Below are positions 24,577 through 35,519 of a DNA stretch of 64,000 bases, one piece after another. The notes beneath the pieces were generated by a model. It had not been told where the DNA came from. It did no database searches and was given only the letters and a program-made list of their open reading frames with translations. Each line of letters begins with the position of its first letter. Positions within the stretch are counted from its first letter, which is position 1. The DNA comes from Bactrocera neohumeralis (lineage: Eukaryota; Arthropoda; Insecta; Diptera; Tephritidae). The position numbers and the translations under genes are program-made. Location of the stretch: the NCBI RefSeq assembly GCF_024586455.1, contig NC_065919.1:21818017-21882016 (forward strand), written 5' to 3'.

Positions 24577-26078
24577 GTTGCCACCTTTTATTAAGATTTA
24601 AGCCAAATTATCTAATATATATTGTTAAATGCTTGTAAAGCGTAAACAGTTGAAAAAACTTTCGCTTATGCTTTATTGTAGAAATATTTTGGAATAGAGT
24701 TGCCACCTTTTACTAAAAAATTAAACTAAAAAAAATATTATAAAATGCCTTTCACGCCTAGGATGAAAGTTTTCAGAAAATTATTTGGCAAGTTCTTAAA
24801 CTAAAACTCTCCGGGTAAATAGTTGCCACATAGCGCAAAAATTCCAATTAAAATAATATAAAATATGTTCAAACCACATAGTTTAAGACGATCTTATAGA
24901 AAATATTCGTAAAAATTTTAAGTCAATATAATACATAGTTTAGTAAATAAATAAAGTTAGTTGCCACCTATCAATAAAAGATAAGTGAAAGCGTAAGGAG
25001 GTGGTATAAAATGATAAAGAAGAAGAAAAAAGAAGTTTTAGATATGTAACTTTTGGAAGCATATACTTAAATATGTATATGTAAATAATATTTCGAAGTT
25101 TTTTAATAAAGACCATTTTAAAAATAGAGTTGCGGCTTTTAACAATTTTAAATGAATAACAAAAAAAGAAGTTTAATATATCCTTTGGACAAATATTGGG
25201 AATGTTTTTAATTAAGAGCTTTTTAAAAATAGAGTTGCCACCTAAAAAAATAAAATTAATATAAAAAAGCGATTTGATATATCTTTTGGATATACATACG
25301 TATTTCAAAATATTGGAAAGGCTTCTAATGAAGTTATATTTAAAATCAGAGTTGCCACCTACAAAAAAATTAAATTAATACGAAACAAAGGGGTTTAATA
25401 TGTATATCCTTTGGGTATGAACATACAAATATTGGAAAGGCTTCTAAAAAGTGCTATTTAAAAGTAGAGTTGCCACTTAAAAAATATTAAAATTAATACA
25501 AAAAATGAGTTTGAGATACTCTCTAAAAAAACTTATTGAGAAGGCTTTTAATGAAGGGCTATTTAAACATAGAGTTGCCACATATATGTAAATAAAAATT
25601 AAATTTAAGAAAATAATTTAAAATGGCTGTCAAACATTACGAGTTTAAAAAGAATACAGAAAATTGTATGGAAAGTTTTAAATTAAACATCTCCGTGAAT
25701 ATAGTTGCCACTTATTGCAAAAAATGAAATTAAATAATATAATTGCTACCAAATAAAGGTTGAATTTTGCATAAAATATTCGTATAATTTTTTGTAGTAT
25801 TTTTCCAGTATAAATATTTTAGAATAGAGTTGCCACCTTTTAATGAAATACATACTTTAGAAAAAATGGCTAAATACCACAGCATTTACAGCGTCCGCGC
25901 GCCTAATATGTATCCGGAAGATGTTTAATGTACCATAGTTCCATTTAAGAAGAGAGTTGCCACCTTTCATTAACAGTTAATCCAAGCAAAATATTATAAA
26001 ACAAAAATTTTATCAACGCCTGCTGAAAATTAATTTGGGAAGACTTTATTTAGCCGTTTCTTTAAAGAGTTGCCACCT
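24577..26078. repeat. GTTGCCACCT tandem array 1 (13 units, about 124 bp each)
   Basis: The core GTTGCCACCT, usually preceded by AGA, recurs at 24577, 24699, 24822, 24960, 25129, 25234, 25351, 25469, 25574, 25704, 25829, 25956 and 26069. Spacing ranges from 105 to 169 bp and averages 124. The copies at 24822, 25469, 25574 and 25704 vary at the last bases, and the one at 25129 is degenerate. Between cores the units are A/T rich and diverged, with recurring TGGAAAGGCTTCTAA and AAATATT pieces. No unit is coding. A second array built on the same core lies at 43,823-44,753. Confidence 0.88.
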
Positions 26079-27510
26079 ATTATAAGAACTTAAACTGAAA
26101 AAATTAATACAAAATAACAAGTTGAAGAAGGTTTTCCGAAGAGTTTTTGAAAAATTCGCTATTTTGACATATGTAAGTAATATAGAAGTATAAATTAATA
26201 TTTAAAAGCTGAAAGTTCTCCTGGAACTAGCCATTTTCCAAGAAACACATTGATGAAAAGTTACACCACCCATGCAAAAGTATACTTATATATTTATGTA
26301 TTTCTATATAGCCATAAAGATTTTAGTACAGAATTAACATAGAAGGCAACATGAAAACTAACACCATTAAAGAATCTCATATTAATAATTGAAACTCACC
26401 ATAAACTCAACCACAAAATTACGAATTTCTTAAACAAAACAAAAAAAATGCAAAAATAAAAAATCGAAGAATATTTTAGTAACTATAAAAATATAAATGA
26501 CAAGGCATTGGCTTGCAACATACCAGCCGATCGTAAAACGGTACATTTCGCGCACCTCTGGTGGTGTCATACGAGTGCGGCAGGTAGTAACCGCAGGGAT
26601 CATTCGCCATTAGGCCATTTGGTCATTTGGTCAATGTGTAAAATTATCAACAAACAACAGCAGAAATACAAAAACACACACTTACATGAATTTTCCTTAA
26701 GCAAATAAAATTTTTACAAAAAAAAAACAACAACAATAAGAACAAAAATCAATAATAAAAAATATGCAAAGTGTTATTGAACGAATTCTGACCCACTTTC
26801 TTGTTGTAAGCCAAACGGCATAGCACTGGAGGGAACGAATGGGCGGATAATGGAAAAATTATACGATTGCTTAAGTGGTTAGTGGTAAGTAGTCGACGGT
26901 GGCGGTGGCGGTGCTGGTGTTGGTGAACCGCTGATGGCGGCATTATTGGGCTGCTGCAGCAAGTTGCTTGTCATATGTGTGCATGTCTATGTGTGTTTGG
27001 GCGTTGAATGCGTGCAAACAATTGCAACCAATCAACAAATAAAATAACTATGATAACAACAACAATAAAAGTTAGTAGGACCAGGCGTGCCTTTACTGAA
27101 ATCACCAAAATGAATAAGTAAATGAGTGTCCATTGCAATGAATACATACACATACTGTATACTAAATGCTTTTATTTGATTATTTTTCCTTTAAGCACAC
27201 AACTACCGTTAAGCGTACGAATTTGTTGCAAACACTATGCCAGCATGTAACGGCGTGTAAATAAACACAACTAAATGGGGAAAAATTGATCGCTTAAAGA
27301 TAAGAAATGCGGCGTTCGCAATAATCAATTTAGCGCGACAACAACAGCAACAAAACAGCATACATAGGCGCAATTTACATACATACAATTACCACACATA
27401 CATGCCTTAATCTATATAAGCGGCTGAGGCACATATAGCAGCAAACACTAGTTTTACATCGCTTACCTCGTAACTACTCTTAAACTAATACAAAACAAAA
27501 CAGAAAGTAA
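26079..27510. other. Non-coding stretch
   Basis: No gene recognised. Poly-CAA tracts near 27,050 and 27,340 and a GGTGGCGGTGGCGGTG tract near 26,897-26,915 are simple repeats. Confidence 0.45.
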
Positions 27511-27775
27511 TCCGATCTGAACAATTTATTCGGCGATTGCATTATTGCTCGAGATAATAATACACGCCAAATTTCTTGGAGATATGTCGAAAAATGAAAG
27601 AGCTTTCCAAACAAGCCCTTTATTACGATTGTTCAGTTTGTATGGCAGCTATGATATGCTATAGTGATACAATTTGCTGTACTGGTCCGATATCGGCGGT
27701 TCTGACAAATGTGCAGCTTCTGGGGGGCAAGAATGTGTACTAAATTTCAGATCCATATCTCAAAAACTGAGAGAC
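27511..27775 (+). repeat. Dispersed repeat D copy abutting LINE family A
   Basis: Contains CCGATCTGAACAATTTATTC, TTCAGTTTGTATGGCAGCTA, TGGTCCGATATCGGCGGTTC and AATTTCAGATCCATATCTCA in the order seen in the other D copies. It ends in ACTGAGAGACTTC, where the 3' end of LINE copy A4 begins. Confidence 0.75.
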
Positions 27776-29120
27776 TTCTTCTGCTTTACTGGCGTAGAAA
27801 CCGCTTACGCGGTTATAGCCGAATTAACAACAGCGCGCCAGTCGTTTCTTCTTTTCGCAATTTGGCGCCACTTGGAGATACCAAGGTCAGCCAGGTTCTT
27901 CTCCAGCTGATCTCTCCTCCGGAGTGGATGTTTTCATCTTCCTCTGCTTCCCTCTACTCTCTAAGCTGTTTTCATCTGTACGGACGGCATGACCTAGTCA
28001 GCGTAGCCGCTGTCTCTTAATTCGCTGAACTTTGTCAATGTCGTCATATATCTCGTATAGATCATCGTTCCATCGACTGCGATATTTGTCGTTGTCAATA
28101 CGCAAAGAACCATAAATCTTCCGCAAAACCTTTCTCTTGAAAACTCGCAACGTCGACTCATCAGTTGATGTCATCGTCCATGTCTCTGCCTCCCTATAGC
28201 AGAACGAAAATAATGAATGACTTATAGAGTTTGGTCTTTGTTCGTCGAGAGAGGACTTTACTTCTCAATTGCCTACTCAGTCCGCGGTAGCACTTGTTTT
28301 GCAAGAGTTATTTTGCTTTGGATTTCGAGGCGATATTGTTTATTTATGTTAACACTGGTTCTAAGACAGACGAAATTAGCTACGATTTCGAAGTTGTGAC
28401 TGTCAATCGTGACGTGGGTGCCTAGTCAAGAGTGCAGCGACTGTTTGTTTGATGTTAGGAGATGTTTTGTCTTGTCCTCGTTCACTGCCAGACGCATTTT
28501 TTTCGCTTCCTTACCCAGTTTGAGTGTTGAGGAGGCTTATACCACAGTGGTTGCCCCAGGTTGTTGGATCTCCTTTTTTGTGGATTGGACAGAACACACT
28601 TAAATTCCAATCGTCGCTCCGGTATTGAATCTTTTTGTAGGCGCCGTATATTTTTGTAGAATTTTCGAGAATTGAACCAGTCGACCAGCTTGTCACGCTC
28701 TTTGTACTCACTAATTTCGTCTTCTTTTTTTGTCCGCAAATGCGTATCGCTTCTCTCTCCAACTCTCTATCCTATCCGCTGCGACACGGCACTCCTCGTC
28801 TTACCAGCTGTTCTTTTGCACTTTCCGAAAACCAATAGTTTCGGTTGCAGCTGTAAGAAAGGAGCTTTAAATGCCACCCCACAGTTCCCTTATACCGAGT
28901 TGCTGATGAGTGCTCTCAGAGAGCAAGAGTGGAAATCGAGTAGAAAATCGTTCGGTTGTCTGTTGTGATTGCAGCTTCTCGACGTCGAACCTTCCTTGTG
29001 TTCTTTGACGTGCGTTTTTGCTACACAGAGACTGGTTTGGTGGCTTTTCGATTCAGAGACAGCCAGGACTGATGCATTTTTCTAAGCTGGAATCTAGTAC
29101 TACATACAACGATATTTCGG
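27776..29120 (-). mobile_element. LINE family A, rearranged copy (A4)
   Basis: The 3' end (27,790-27,850) has ACCGCTTACGCGGTTATAGC on the plus strand. Moving into the element on the minus strand, 28,000-28,480 covers the C-terminal blocks, all frameshifted. Next, 28,482-28,760 reads SVFCPIHKKGDPTTWGNHCG and KFYKNIRRLQKDSIPERR, which belong to the linker and early reverse transcriptase. The middle of the reverse transcriptase is missing, so the copy is internally deleted. Pieces of the linker and endonuclease side continue to about 29,120. Confidence 0.75.
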
Positions 29121-29199
29121 GCTCTGGCGAAGTCGATCAACCTCAACCCATTTGGGGATGTTTCATCATGTAGGCTGAATTCAACTTAAACTAAGGCTC

Positions 29200-29360
29200 T
29201 AGTTCGCAAATATGCAGACAGAAATGGCATGGCTAAATCTACTCAACTCGTGAAATTGATCAATGTATATATATTTTATAGGGTCTCCGTCGTTTTTTCT
29301 GGGTGTTACAAGCTTTGTGATAAACCTTAGCCTATTAACCTTGTTCATATATGTACATAT
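29200..29360 (+). repeat. Dispersed repeat D, terminal part
   Basis: Carries the characteristic tail ATGGCATGGCTAAATCTACT, then AATTGATCAATGTATATATA, TTTTATAGGGTCTCCGTCGT and GGGTGTTACAAGCTTTGTGA. This is recognised from experience as the downstream end of a repeat that is frequent in flies. Confidence 0.7.
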
Positions 29361-29960
29361 GGTATATGCATGAGTATGAGTATGCATATGTGCTCGTTTA
29401 CGGATTTTATCTTAATGGTGATATTTTACCGAAAGCCAGTAAAGTCAAATGGTACAACTTTGGTGGATGTCGTTGATAGTGGTGAGCACTTACAGCGGTT
29501 TACAGTGTTATGCAAACAATTTCCAAAAATATAACAAATTTAAAAAAAATATTTACTTTACAGAAAAAAACATGTATAAATGTTAAAATCATTATAAAAT
29601 ATGTGTATTTAAATTACAGCGTATTGGGAGGCATTGATTCTATAGTTATCGGTTAAGTTATGGTTAACCTTACTGAAAGCTTGGGAGAGACCTTTCATCG
29701 AAACTCAGTGATAAACTTTCGTTTTTTTTTTTCGTTTTATAAACGAATTTTGTAATTTACAATAAGAAAATATGAAATTTTTTTTAAGGCATTCAAATTT
29801 TTAAAAATATTCAACTCGTTTTTTGCTTTGCTTTCAGTATGACCCTTAAATCTATATTATGTTTCAAGGAAGTGGTAAACACAAGCTTCACATTAAGGAA
29901 AGCTTGTCAACTTGAGACGCTTGGACTCTCTTGAACATCGACACCATTTCTAAGATACTG
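29361..29960. other. Non-coding AT-rich stretch
   Basis: Nothing recognised. Confidence 0.45.
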
Positions 29961-29961
29961 T

Positions 29962-30790
29962 GGGCAAAAAATAGTAAGACTTTTTAATTTGAATTTCGCG
30001 CGACAGTCCATTCGTCCATTTTTTTTCTCGGGTGGTACTATGACTGTCAGTGACTTCTATGCCAAATGTCACATCAAAATAATTATTTCTAAAGTACAAA
30101 TAGAGCATTCGGCGATTTTTGGTGATAATTGTTTGTCGCGAGCAAGTATTTTTGATTTGTAAAAATTATTCAAAGAGGGTCGAGACTGGCGATGAATCTT
30201 GGATCTATGCTTACGAAGCGTAATCAGACCAATAGGTGAAATATTGTGGCAAAGTGAACCAAAGCCGAAAAAACCACGTCTAAGCAGTCTAAAATCAAGG
30301 TTATGTTGACAGTTTTCTTCAATTATCGAGTTGTCGTCCGAATTTCTTCTGAAGAGCCAAACTGTCAACAATCAATACTATTTGTGTGTTATGCGTCAAT
30401 TGCGCCAAGCTATTCGTAGAAAGGGGCCGGTATTATGGACCGACAACTTTTGGATTTTGCACCACGATAATCTACGATCGCATGCTGGCTTCATTCTTTC
30501 TTAGGTTTTTGCCAATTTTTCAACCAATATCTTGCCGCAACCTCCGTATTCGCCCGATTTAGCTTCATGTGACTTTTGTCTGTTCAGAAAACTCAATCAA
30601 CGCTCCGCGAAAACGCTGTTTCGTGGATCAGTGCTCAAAGCTAGAGAATAAAGAAATTCGAACGCCAAAACGGCTCACAGATCTTTGATTTGATTTTCAT
30701 ACAAGAAGACGAGATCTTCTGTACTATATTAGTTGACACATAAAATAAGCTTCCAAAAATCTGGAAGAAATTCGGAATAAAAAATCAACT
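29962..30790 (+). pseudogene. Mariner DD34D remnant
   Basis: It opens with GGGCAAAAAATAGTAAGACT, the end sequence shared with the MITE at 23,217. From about 30,185 the frames read GDESWIYAYEA (first catalytic Asp), then WHHDNLRSHAG-like residues around 30,455 (second Asp) and PPYSPDLASCDFCLF near 30,540 (third Asp). The second-to-third spacing is 34 residues, counting across an internal stop. Many stops and frameshifts occur, and nearly all of the N-terminal DNA-binding domain is missing. The right inverted repeat was not found. Confidence 0.75.
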
Positions 30791-31953
30791 GACGGCATAA
30801 TTTCAAAAATTAAGAGAAACTTTGTACAGAATTAGAATGGAAATTTGATTGCATAAATAGAGCTATTGTCCCACTATGTCGCCTGTTTTGAAGCCAACCG
30901 GCTCGTTGCTGATATAGATTTCCTTTTGTTGTTAATTTTCTTACTGAACGTTTGCTGTCAATAATGTTGTTGCCACTTATGTACCATTACGAATACTTAG
31001 AGAGGTAGAGCAGGAGAGAGACAGTGTGGGACGCTGCAAGAGTTTTGATCGACTGCAGATTAGTTGTACCCAAGCCAAGCAACTAAATAGCTGCACTCCA
31101 GCACATGGCGACGCTGATCGATGTCAATAGTGTTATGCTCACGTTTTGGCTATTATTTATAAATATACGGACATATAAGTTTGTATGTATATATGTGTGT
31201 AATATATGTATATGAAGGCTTGCATAGATTAGTAAATGTATGCATATACATACATACTTATGTATGGTAGCTAAGAAAGCAGTTGCAATACAAAAAAGTT
31301 GAGGAATATATAGCTATGTATCTTCATATATGTATGTATGTATTTAAAGATATTAGCTCATAAACAAAAGTACAAACGTCCTGCAGCATTTTCCGTTTTA
31401 TCTAGTCAGCTTCCATTCATACATACATACATACATATTGTACACATACCCGCTTGTGTAGCAAGTAAAAGCGCCTGTGGAGTTGTGAAAATTCAATTAA
31501 TTGAATTTTGCAATTTAGGCTGCCAGATGCAGTTAATTCTCATATAAATGTTTGTTTGTGTGCATATACTTACTTGTACTGCATGCGTATGTATGTGTGT
31601 GACTTAGATGCATCAAAAGTGAAACTGACCAAATCAACATTGCCTTTATCTGCACTGGTTTCCACTTACATATATACATATGTACATATGTATCTACATG
31701 TAAGTATATACATAAACAAGTATGTACATATATACATACAGACTTTCAAGCGAAGCAGAGTAGGGCAATGGGTTACTGCATCCACGGCAACAACCGATTT
31801 TGCGCTTAGCGCGCGAGTTTAGTGTCTTAGACGGCATTTGGGTGTGGGCAGAAATTTCATTAAATTTTATACATTTATATATGTCTAGATATATACATAG
31901 TTATGTGTGTGAAATTCACTTTTTAATATAATTTAATTTCTTTATCTTTGCAG
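30791..31953. other. Non-coding stretch rich in TACATA/TATGTA microsatellites
   Basis: Dense TATGTA and TACATA tracts run from 31,150 to 31,345 and from 31,415 to 31,745. No gene seen. It immediately precedes the candidate Sb non-coding exon. Confidence 0.55.
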
Positions 31954-32001
31954 ATTTGAGCACGCCGCAGCACTAATGTGCGCAATACCGGCCGAAATAA
32001 G
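31954..32001 (+). other. Sb: Candidate 5' non-coding exon of Sb
   Basis: A 48-bp segment with strong splice signals on both sides: a pyrimidine-rich TTCTTTATCTTTGCAG before it and AAG|GTGAGT after it. Codon content is minimal; one ATG at 31,976 opens a short frame. The first Sb coding exon at 42,350 also has a clear acceptor (TTTTTTTTACAG) only 20 bp before its ATG, so a separate upstream non-coding exon is required. This is the best candidate I see on the correct strand. The pairing is inferred from signals, not observed. Transcription start is not identified. Confidence 0.5.
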
Positions 32002-32239
32002 GTGAGTTTCGAAGCTTTAATGAAATTGCCGTACATTTAATTTATTTAGAAATCAAAATTGCAATATGAAGATAAGTTTGTAATAAAGTGAAACAAGCAC
32101 TTAGGCGTTGAAACCATTTGTATGACACCTCAGGCTAAAGAATTAAGGCAACACTACTGAGGTATGCAAAGCAAAAGCTCCAAAAATTTACCTTCGAGAG
32201 AGAGATAGTTAGAGACCATGAAGATATAGGCTTAAACCT

Positions 32240-33190
32240 TCTACTGGCATAGACACCACTTACGCAGTTATAGCCGAGTTCACGACAGCGCGCCAGTCGT
32301 TTCTTCTTCACCTGGTCTTTCCAATGGAGTGGTGGTCTTCCTCTTCCTCTACTTCCCCCGGCGGATATTACGTCGAATACTTTTAGGGCTGGAGTGTTTT
32401 CGTCCACACGGATGACATAACCTAGCCAGCGTTGCCGCTGTTGTTGTTTTAACGGAGTTACTAATCCCCGTTAGGGTGGGTGAGGGTTATCTAGGTTTTC
32501 GTCGACGTCATCTAACGGGAGCCCCGGAACCGTGCTGTTTCGACGGGGTCGGACCAAAGGGAAAAGGGTGATAGATGAATGGGGTTGGCGGGGCATGCAA
32601 AGCGGTAGCCAGAGTCATGCGGAAACTCATTGCACGCAGGACATATATTGGATATGTCGGGGACATATATTGGATATGTCGGGGTCTATTCTGGACAAGT
32701 AGGAGTTTAACCTGCTACAATATTCAAAACGTAGCTGCGCAAGGGTGCGTGGCCGCTGTCTTTTAATTCACTGAACTATGTGTCTCACACAGCTTATCGT
32801 TCCATCGTATGCGGCATTAGCAAGACGGGAATAATGAGTGAGTTATAGAGTTTGGTTTTTGTTCGTCGAGAGAGGACCTTACCTTCTTTACTTCTCAATT
32901 CCATACTCATACCCAGTCCAGTTGGCAAGAGTTATTCTGCGTTGGATTTCTAGGATGAAATTGTTGGTATTAATGGTTTCAAGATAGACAAAAATTATCA
33001 ATGACTTCGAAATTATGACAGTAAACAATGACGTGTGAGTCTAGTCGCTAGTGCGACGACTGTTGAGTCATCTTGTCTGAAATCTCGCTTGGTATCGAAC
33101 GGCTCGGTCCTTCCCGATCCTGACGGATCTTTTGATATTGCTCAACGTCAGCTTACACAGCCGTATTAGTTTTGCGGGGATACCAAATTC
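32240..33190 (-). mobile_element. LINE family A, interrupted copy (A5)
   Basis: The minus strand at 32,300-32,407 reads NTPALKVFDVISAGGSRGRG and RPPLHWKDQVKKKRLARC, the end of ORF2. The 3' mark ACACCACTTACGCAGTTATA lies at 32,250-32,270. A 310-bp insertion splits the element at 32,442-32,751. The continuation at 32,752-33,060 holds earlier ORF2 blocks, and 33,068-33,190 reads FGIPAKLIRLCKLTLSNIKR from the reverse transcriptase. A short internal deletion joins these last two parts. Confidence 0.8.
32442..32751 (-). mobile_element. 3' end of a second LINE (family B) inserted in LINE A5, with 8-bp target duplication
   Basis: The duplication GCCGCTGT occurs at 32,434-32,441 and again at 32,752-32,759, flanking the insert; other family A copies have a single GCCGCTGT at this place. 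Read on the minus strand the insert encodes CNEFPHDSGYRFACPANPIH followed by LSLWSDPVETARFRGSRLDD, the Cys/His-rich C-terminal region of a LINE ORF2 polyprotein, and ends in a CAA-rich tail. A short tandem of GACATATATTGGATATGTCG lies at 32,640-32,686. The insertion is 5'-truncated, as is usual for LINE retrotransposition. Confidence 0.8.
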
Positions 33191-33224
33191 AGGCTGTTTT
33201 TGGTTTTCATTGTGAGCGTTTTTT

Positions 33225-33475
33225 ACGCGACGAGTCCCAAACCCAGGCCACAACTCTGGAGAGGGATGGTTCACCTTCACACTTTAACTCGCCTGCAAGC
33301 GGATGTTCTTCGACTACCCAGAGGATATTTGGTCAAAGACCGGAAGTTGTGAGCTATTCGAGCCATATGTAAAGGATCGTTTCTGGCCACTTCCTAGTGA
33401 ATGGCAATCAGAGAACTTTTCTCTCTGGCGTGAACTTCTACAAATGGCTCCATTCTCCGTCTCAGGCTCAAACTT
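33225..33475 (+). repeat. Dispersed repeat C, copy 2
   Basis: Matches 1,700-1,935 and 38,098-38,335 across its length, with CGACTACCCAGAGGATATTT, GGTCAAAGACCGGAAGTTGT and GGCCACTTCCTAGTGAATGG. It abuts the truncated reverse transcriptase end of LINE A5. Confidence 0.75.
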
Positions 33476-33679
33476 TAGGATATCGGTAAAATTCAAATTT
33501 GATATCATATCCTATTTCGAGGCATGCCAATGACTATGCTGGATTCAACCGAATCAAACTTAACATAACTTAAGAATTTGTAATCGATTTGCTTTCGTAT
33601 TTTGTAATATAATTAAAAATATATTGCAGGATCGCATACTCTCTATATCCATAGGATATTTTCCGAGCATTTTCCGTGT

Positions 33680-34000
33680 GCAAAAATTAATCTCCTACCA
33701 GCGTATCGCCATACTCAGCGATAAGCAAGCGGCGCTAAAAGCACCTGATTTGGGTGCCGGAGCATTAAGGAGTGGTCGGCAACGAGCTGACCAACGAAGT
33801 CACCTTTCTTTTACAGCTTATAGATTGATGGCACCAAAACCCTGTATTGCGTTGGGGTCCAACACCAGGAAAGAGAAAACTACTACTGCTATTGGGTGGT
33901 AACTACTTAGCAACGTTTAAAAACATGATGGCTTCTTGTGCCAACTGCCGGTTTTGTGACATCCAACCAGGAACTGCTGACATCTGATTATAGATTGCAC
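33680..34000 (+). mobile_element. LINE RNase H fragment
   Basis: The plus strand reads RIAILSDKQAALKAP, the first RNase H motif (x-I-x-S-D-S-Q-A-A-x-x-A-L), followed by a frameshifted run. Short and stop-broken. Confidence 0.6.
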
Positions 34001-34499
34001 AGCAATTTGTAGGTGCAGACTCATGCCCTTGCATCCATATAAGTGAATGAGATCACATCACCGAAATAGCGCTCAGCAAGTTCCTGGAATTCATCACAGT
34101 GTTGGGCCTTTGTGAATGTATGTAATAGAGCAGAGTACACAATAGATCTTAGACTGCTGGCCCTCATGAGTTTAACCAGTAAAGTCACTACTAAATATGT
34201 ACTAACCAAAATTGCTCGGGAAAAAGCTTTACGGTAACCCTGCGGATGGTGCAGAAATGGCTAAATTAGGATTCTAACTCCATCCGCTTCCCACGTATCG
34301 GCAATGCAGAAAGCTATCAAAATTATTTTAACTCACTAAATAAATACTTCAGAAACACAAAATTCACAGCCAAAATGCTACAGAAAGGCTTTATAGCAGC
34401 CGGTCAAAAATCAAAATTAATCAATGGATGTGACATTGCCCAACTGTAAGTGAAATCACATATCTAAGCATCTAGAGCAGTTTAAACCAAAATAGATTC
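34001..34499. other. Non-coding stretch
   Basis: Nothing recognised. Confidence 0.4.
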
Positions 34500-34870
34500 A
34501 CAACATTATTTTGATATTCTTATATTACGCTGACAAAATGGCGAAATCGGACAACAACCACACCTACTTCCTATGGAACATAATTATCAATTCCATCTGA
34601 TTCTTTACTTTCAAGCACCAATAAAAAACCACCTCAAGACTTCAAATTGTTAAAATCAAAGAAAAGCTTTAAATATTTTAGACACGTTTATGTTAACCTC
34701 AGTGTCTTTGGCTGACTTTTACCGAAAATATCGGACGATTTAAGAGATATATTATTGAAATTCGAAGAAAATATATTCATGATAACAGTATGTCCTTGTG
34801 CTAAAAATTGGCAAACTTGAGTCAATACTTCCCCTGGCTAACATGCAGCTTATAAAGGGTGATCTATTTC
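34500..34870 (+). repeat. Dispersed repeat E, copy 2
   Basis: Partner of 5,880-6,200. It contains ATCGGACAACAACCACACCT, CTTCCTATGGAACATAATTA and, further on, CCTTGTGCTAAAAATT plus GAGTCAATACTTCCC. Confidence 0.55.
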
Positions 34871-35415
34871 GGGGATCACAGAAATTTCAAATTTTATGGG
34901 GAATGTTTATTACCATTCGAAATAACATTCTTTGGCATTTATTTTTAGAAGATATCTCTTTTAAATGTTAGCCGCGGCTACTTCTCAGATGGTCCATTCA
35001 TTGAGTCCAATTGTCGATGACTCGTTCGAACATTTCGACTGGTAACTGGCGAATGACAGCGTGATGTTTTGCTCCAAGACCTGAATCGAAGCGGGATTCA
35101 TCCGCATAGACTTTAGACTTTACATATCCTCCCAGGAAAAAGTCTAACGGTATGATATCACACGACCTTGGTGGCCAATCGACCAGCCCAAAACGTAAAA
35201 TTATCTGCTTACCGAAGTATTCTCTCAGTAAATTCACTGAGTGATGTGATGTGCCAGAAGTGGCGTCGCCTTGTTGAAACCAAATGTCGCCGAAATCTTG
35301 AGCTTCACTTTCAATCATCAAATAGTCAGTTATCATGGCGCGATAGCTGTCGTCATTGACAGTTACGTTCTTACCGGCATCATTTTTGAAGACATATGGA
35401 TCGATGATCAGGCTT
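34870..35415 (-). pseudogene. Mariner DD41D C-terminal fragment
   Basis: The minus strand reads PYVFKNDAGKNVTVNDDSYR, then GDIWFQQGDATSGTSHHSVN, and PPRSCDIIPLDFFLGGYVKS. The second-Asp motif has an inserted Gly (Q-Q-G-D instead of Q-Q-D-G). The third-Asp motif keeps its spacing class. The frame stays open for 112 codons up to the stop near 34,998. The N-terminal half is not of this lineage but is replaced upstream by a different mariner. Confidence 0.8.
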
Positions 35416-35519
35416 AAGTCTTTTCATAATGAACGCAAACAATACTGAACAAACATAGCACGGCAGCTTGACACGACTCACATGTGTTCAAGTATATACT
35501 TGAGTAATGCCAAAAGTTA

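Noticed and set aside
24940..25308. 122-codon minus-strand frame
   Set aside because: It lies inside tandem array 1 and is an AT-rich chance frame.
31150..31745. TATGTA/TACATA tracts as a possible functional array
   Set aside because: Such tracts occur all over the window and are ordinary dipteran microsatellites.
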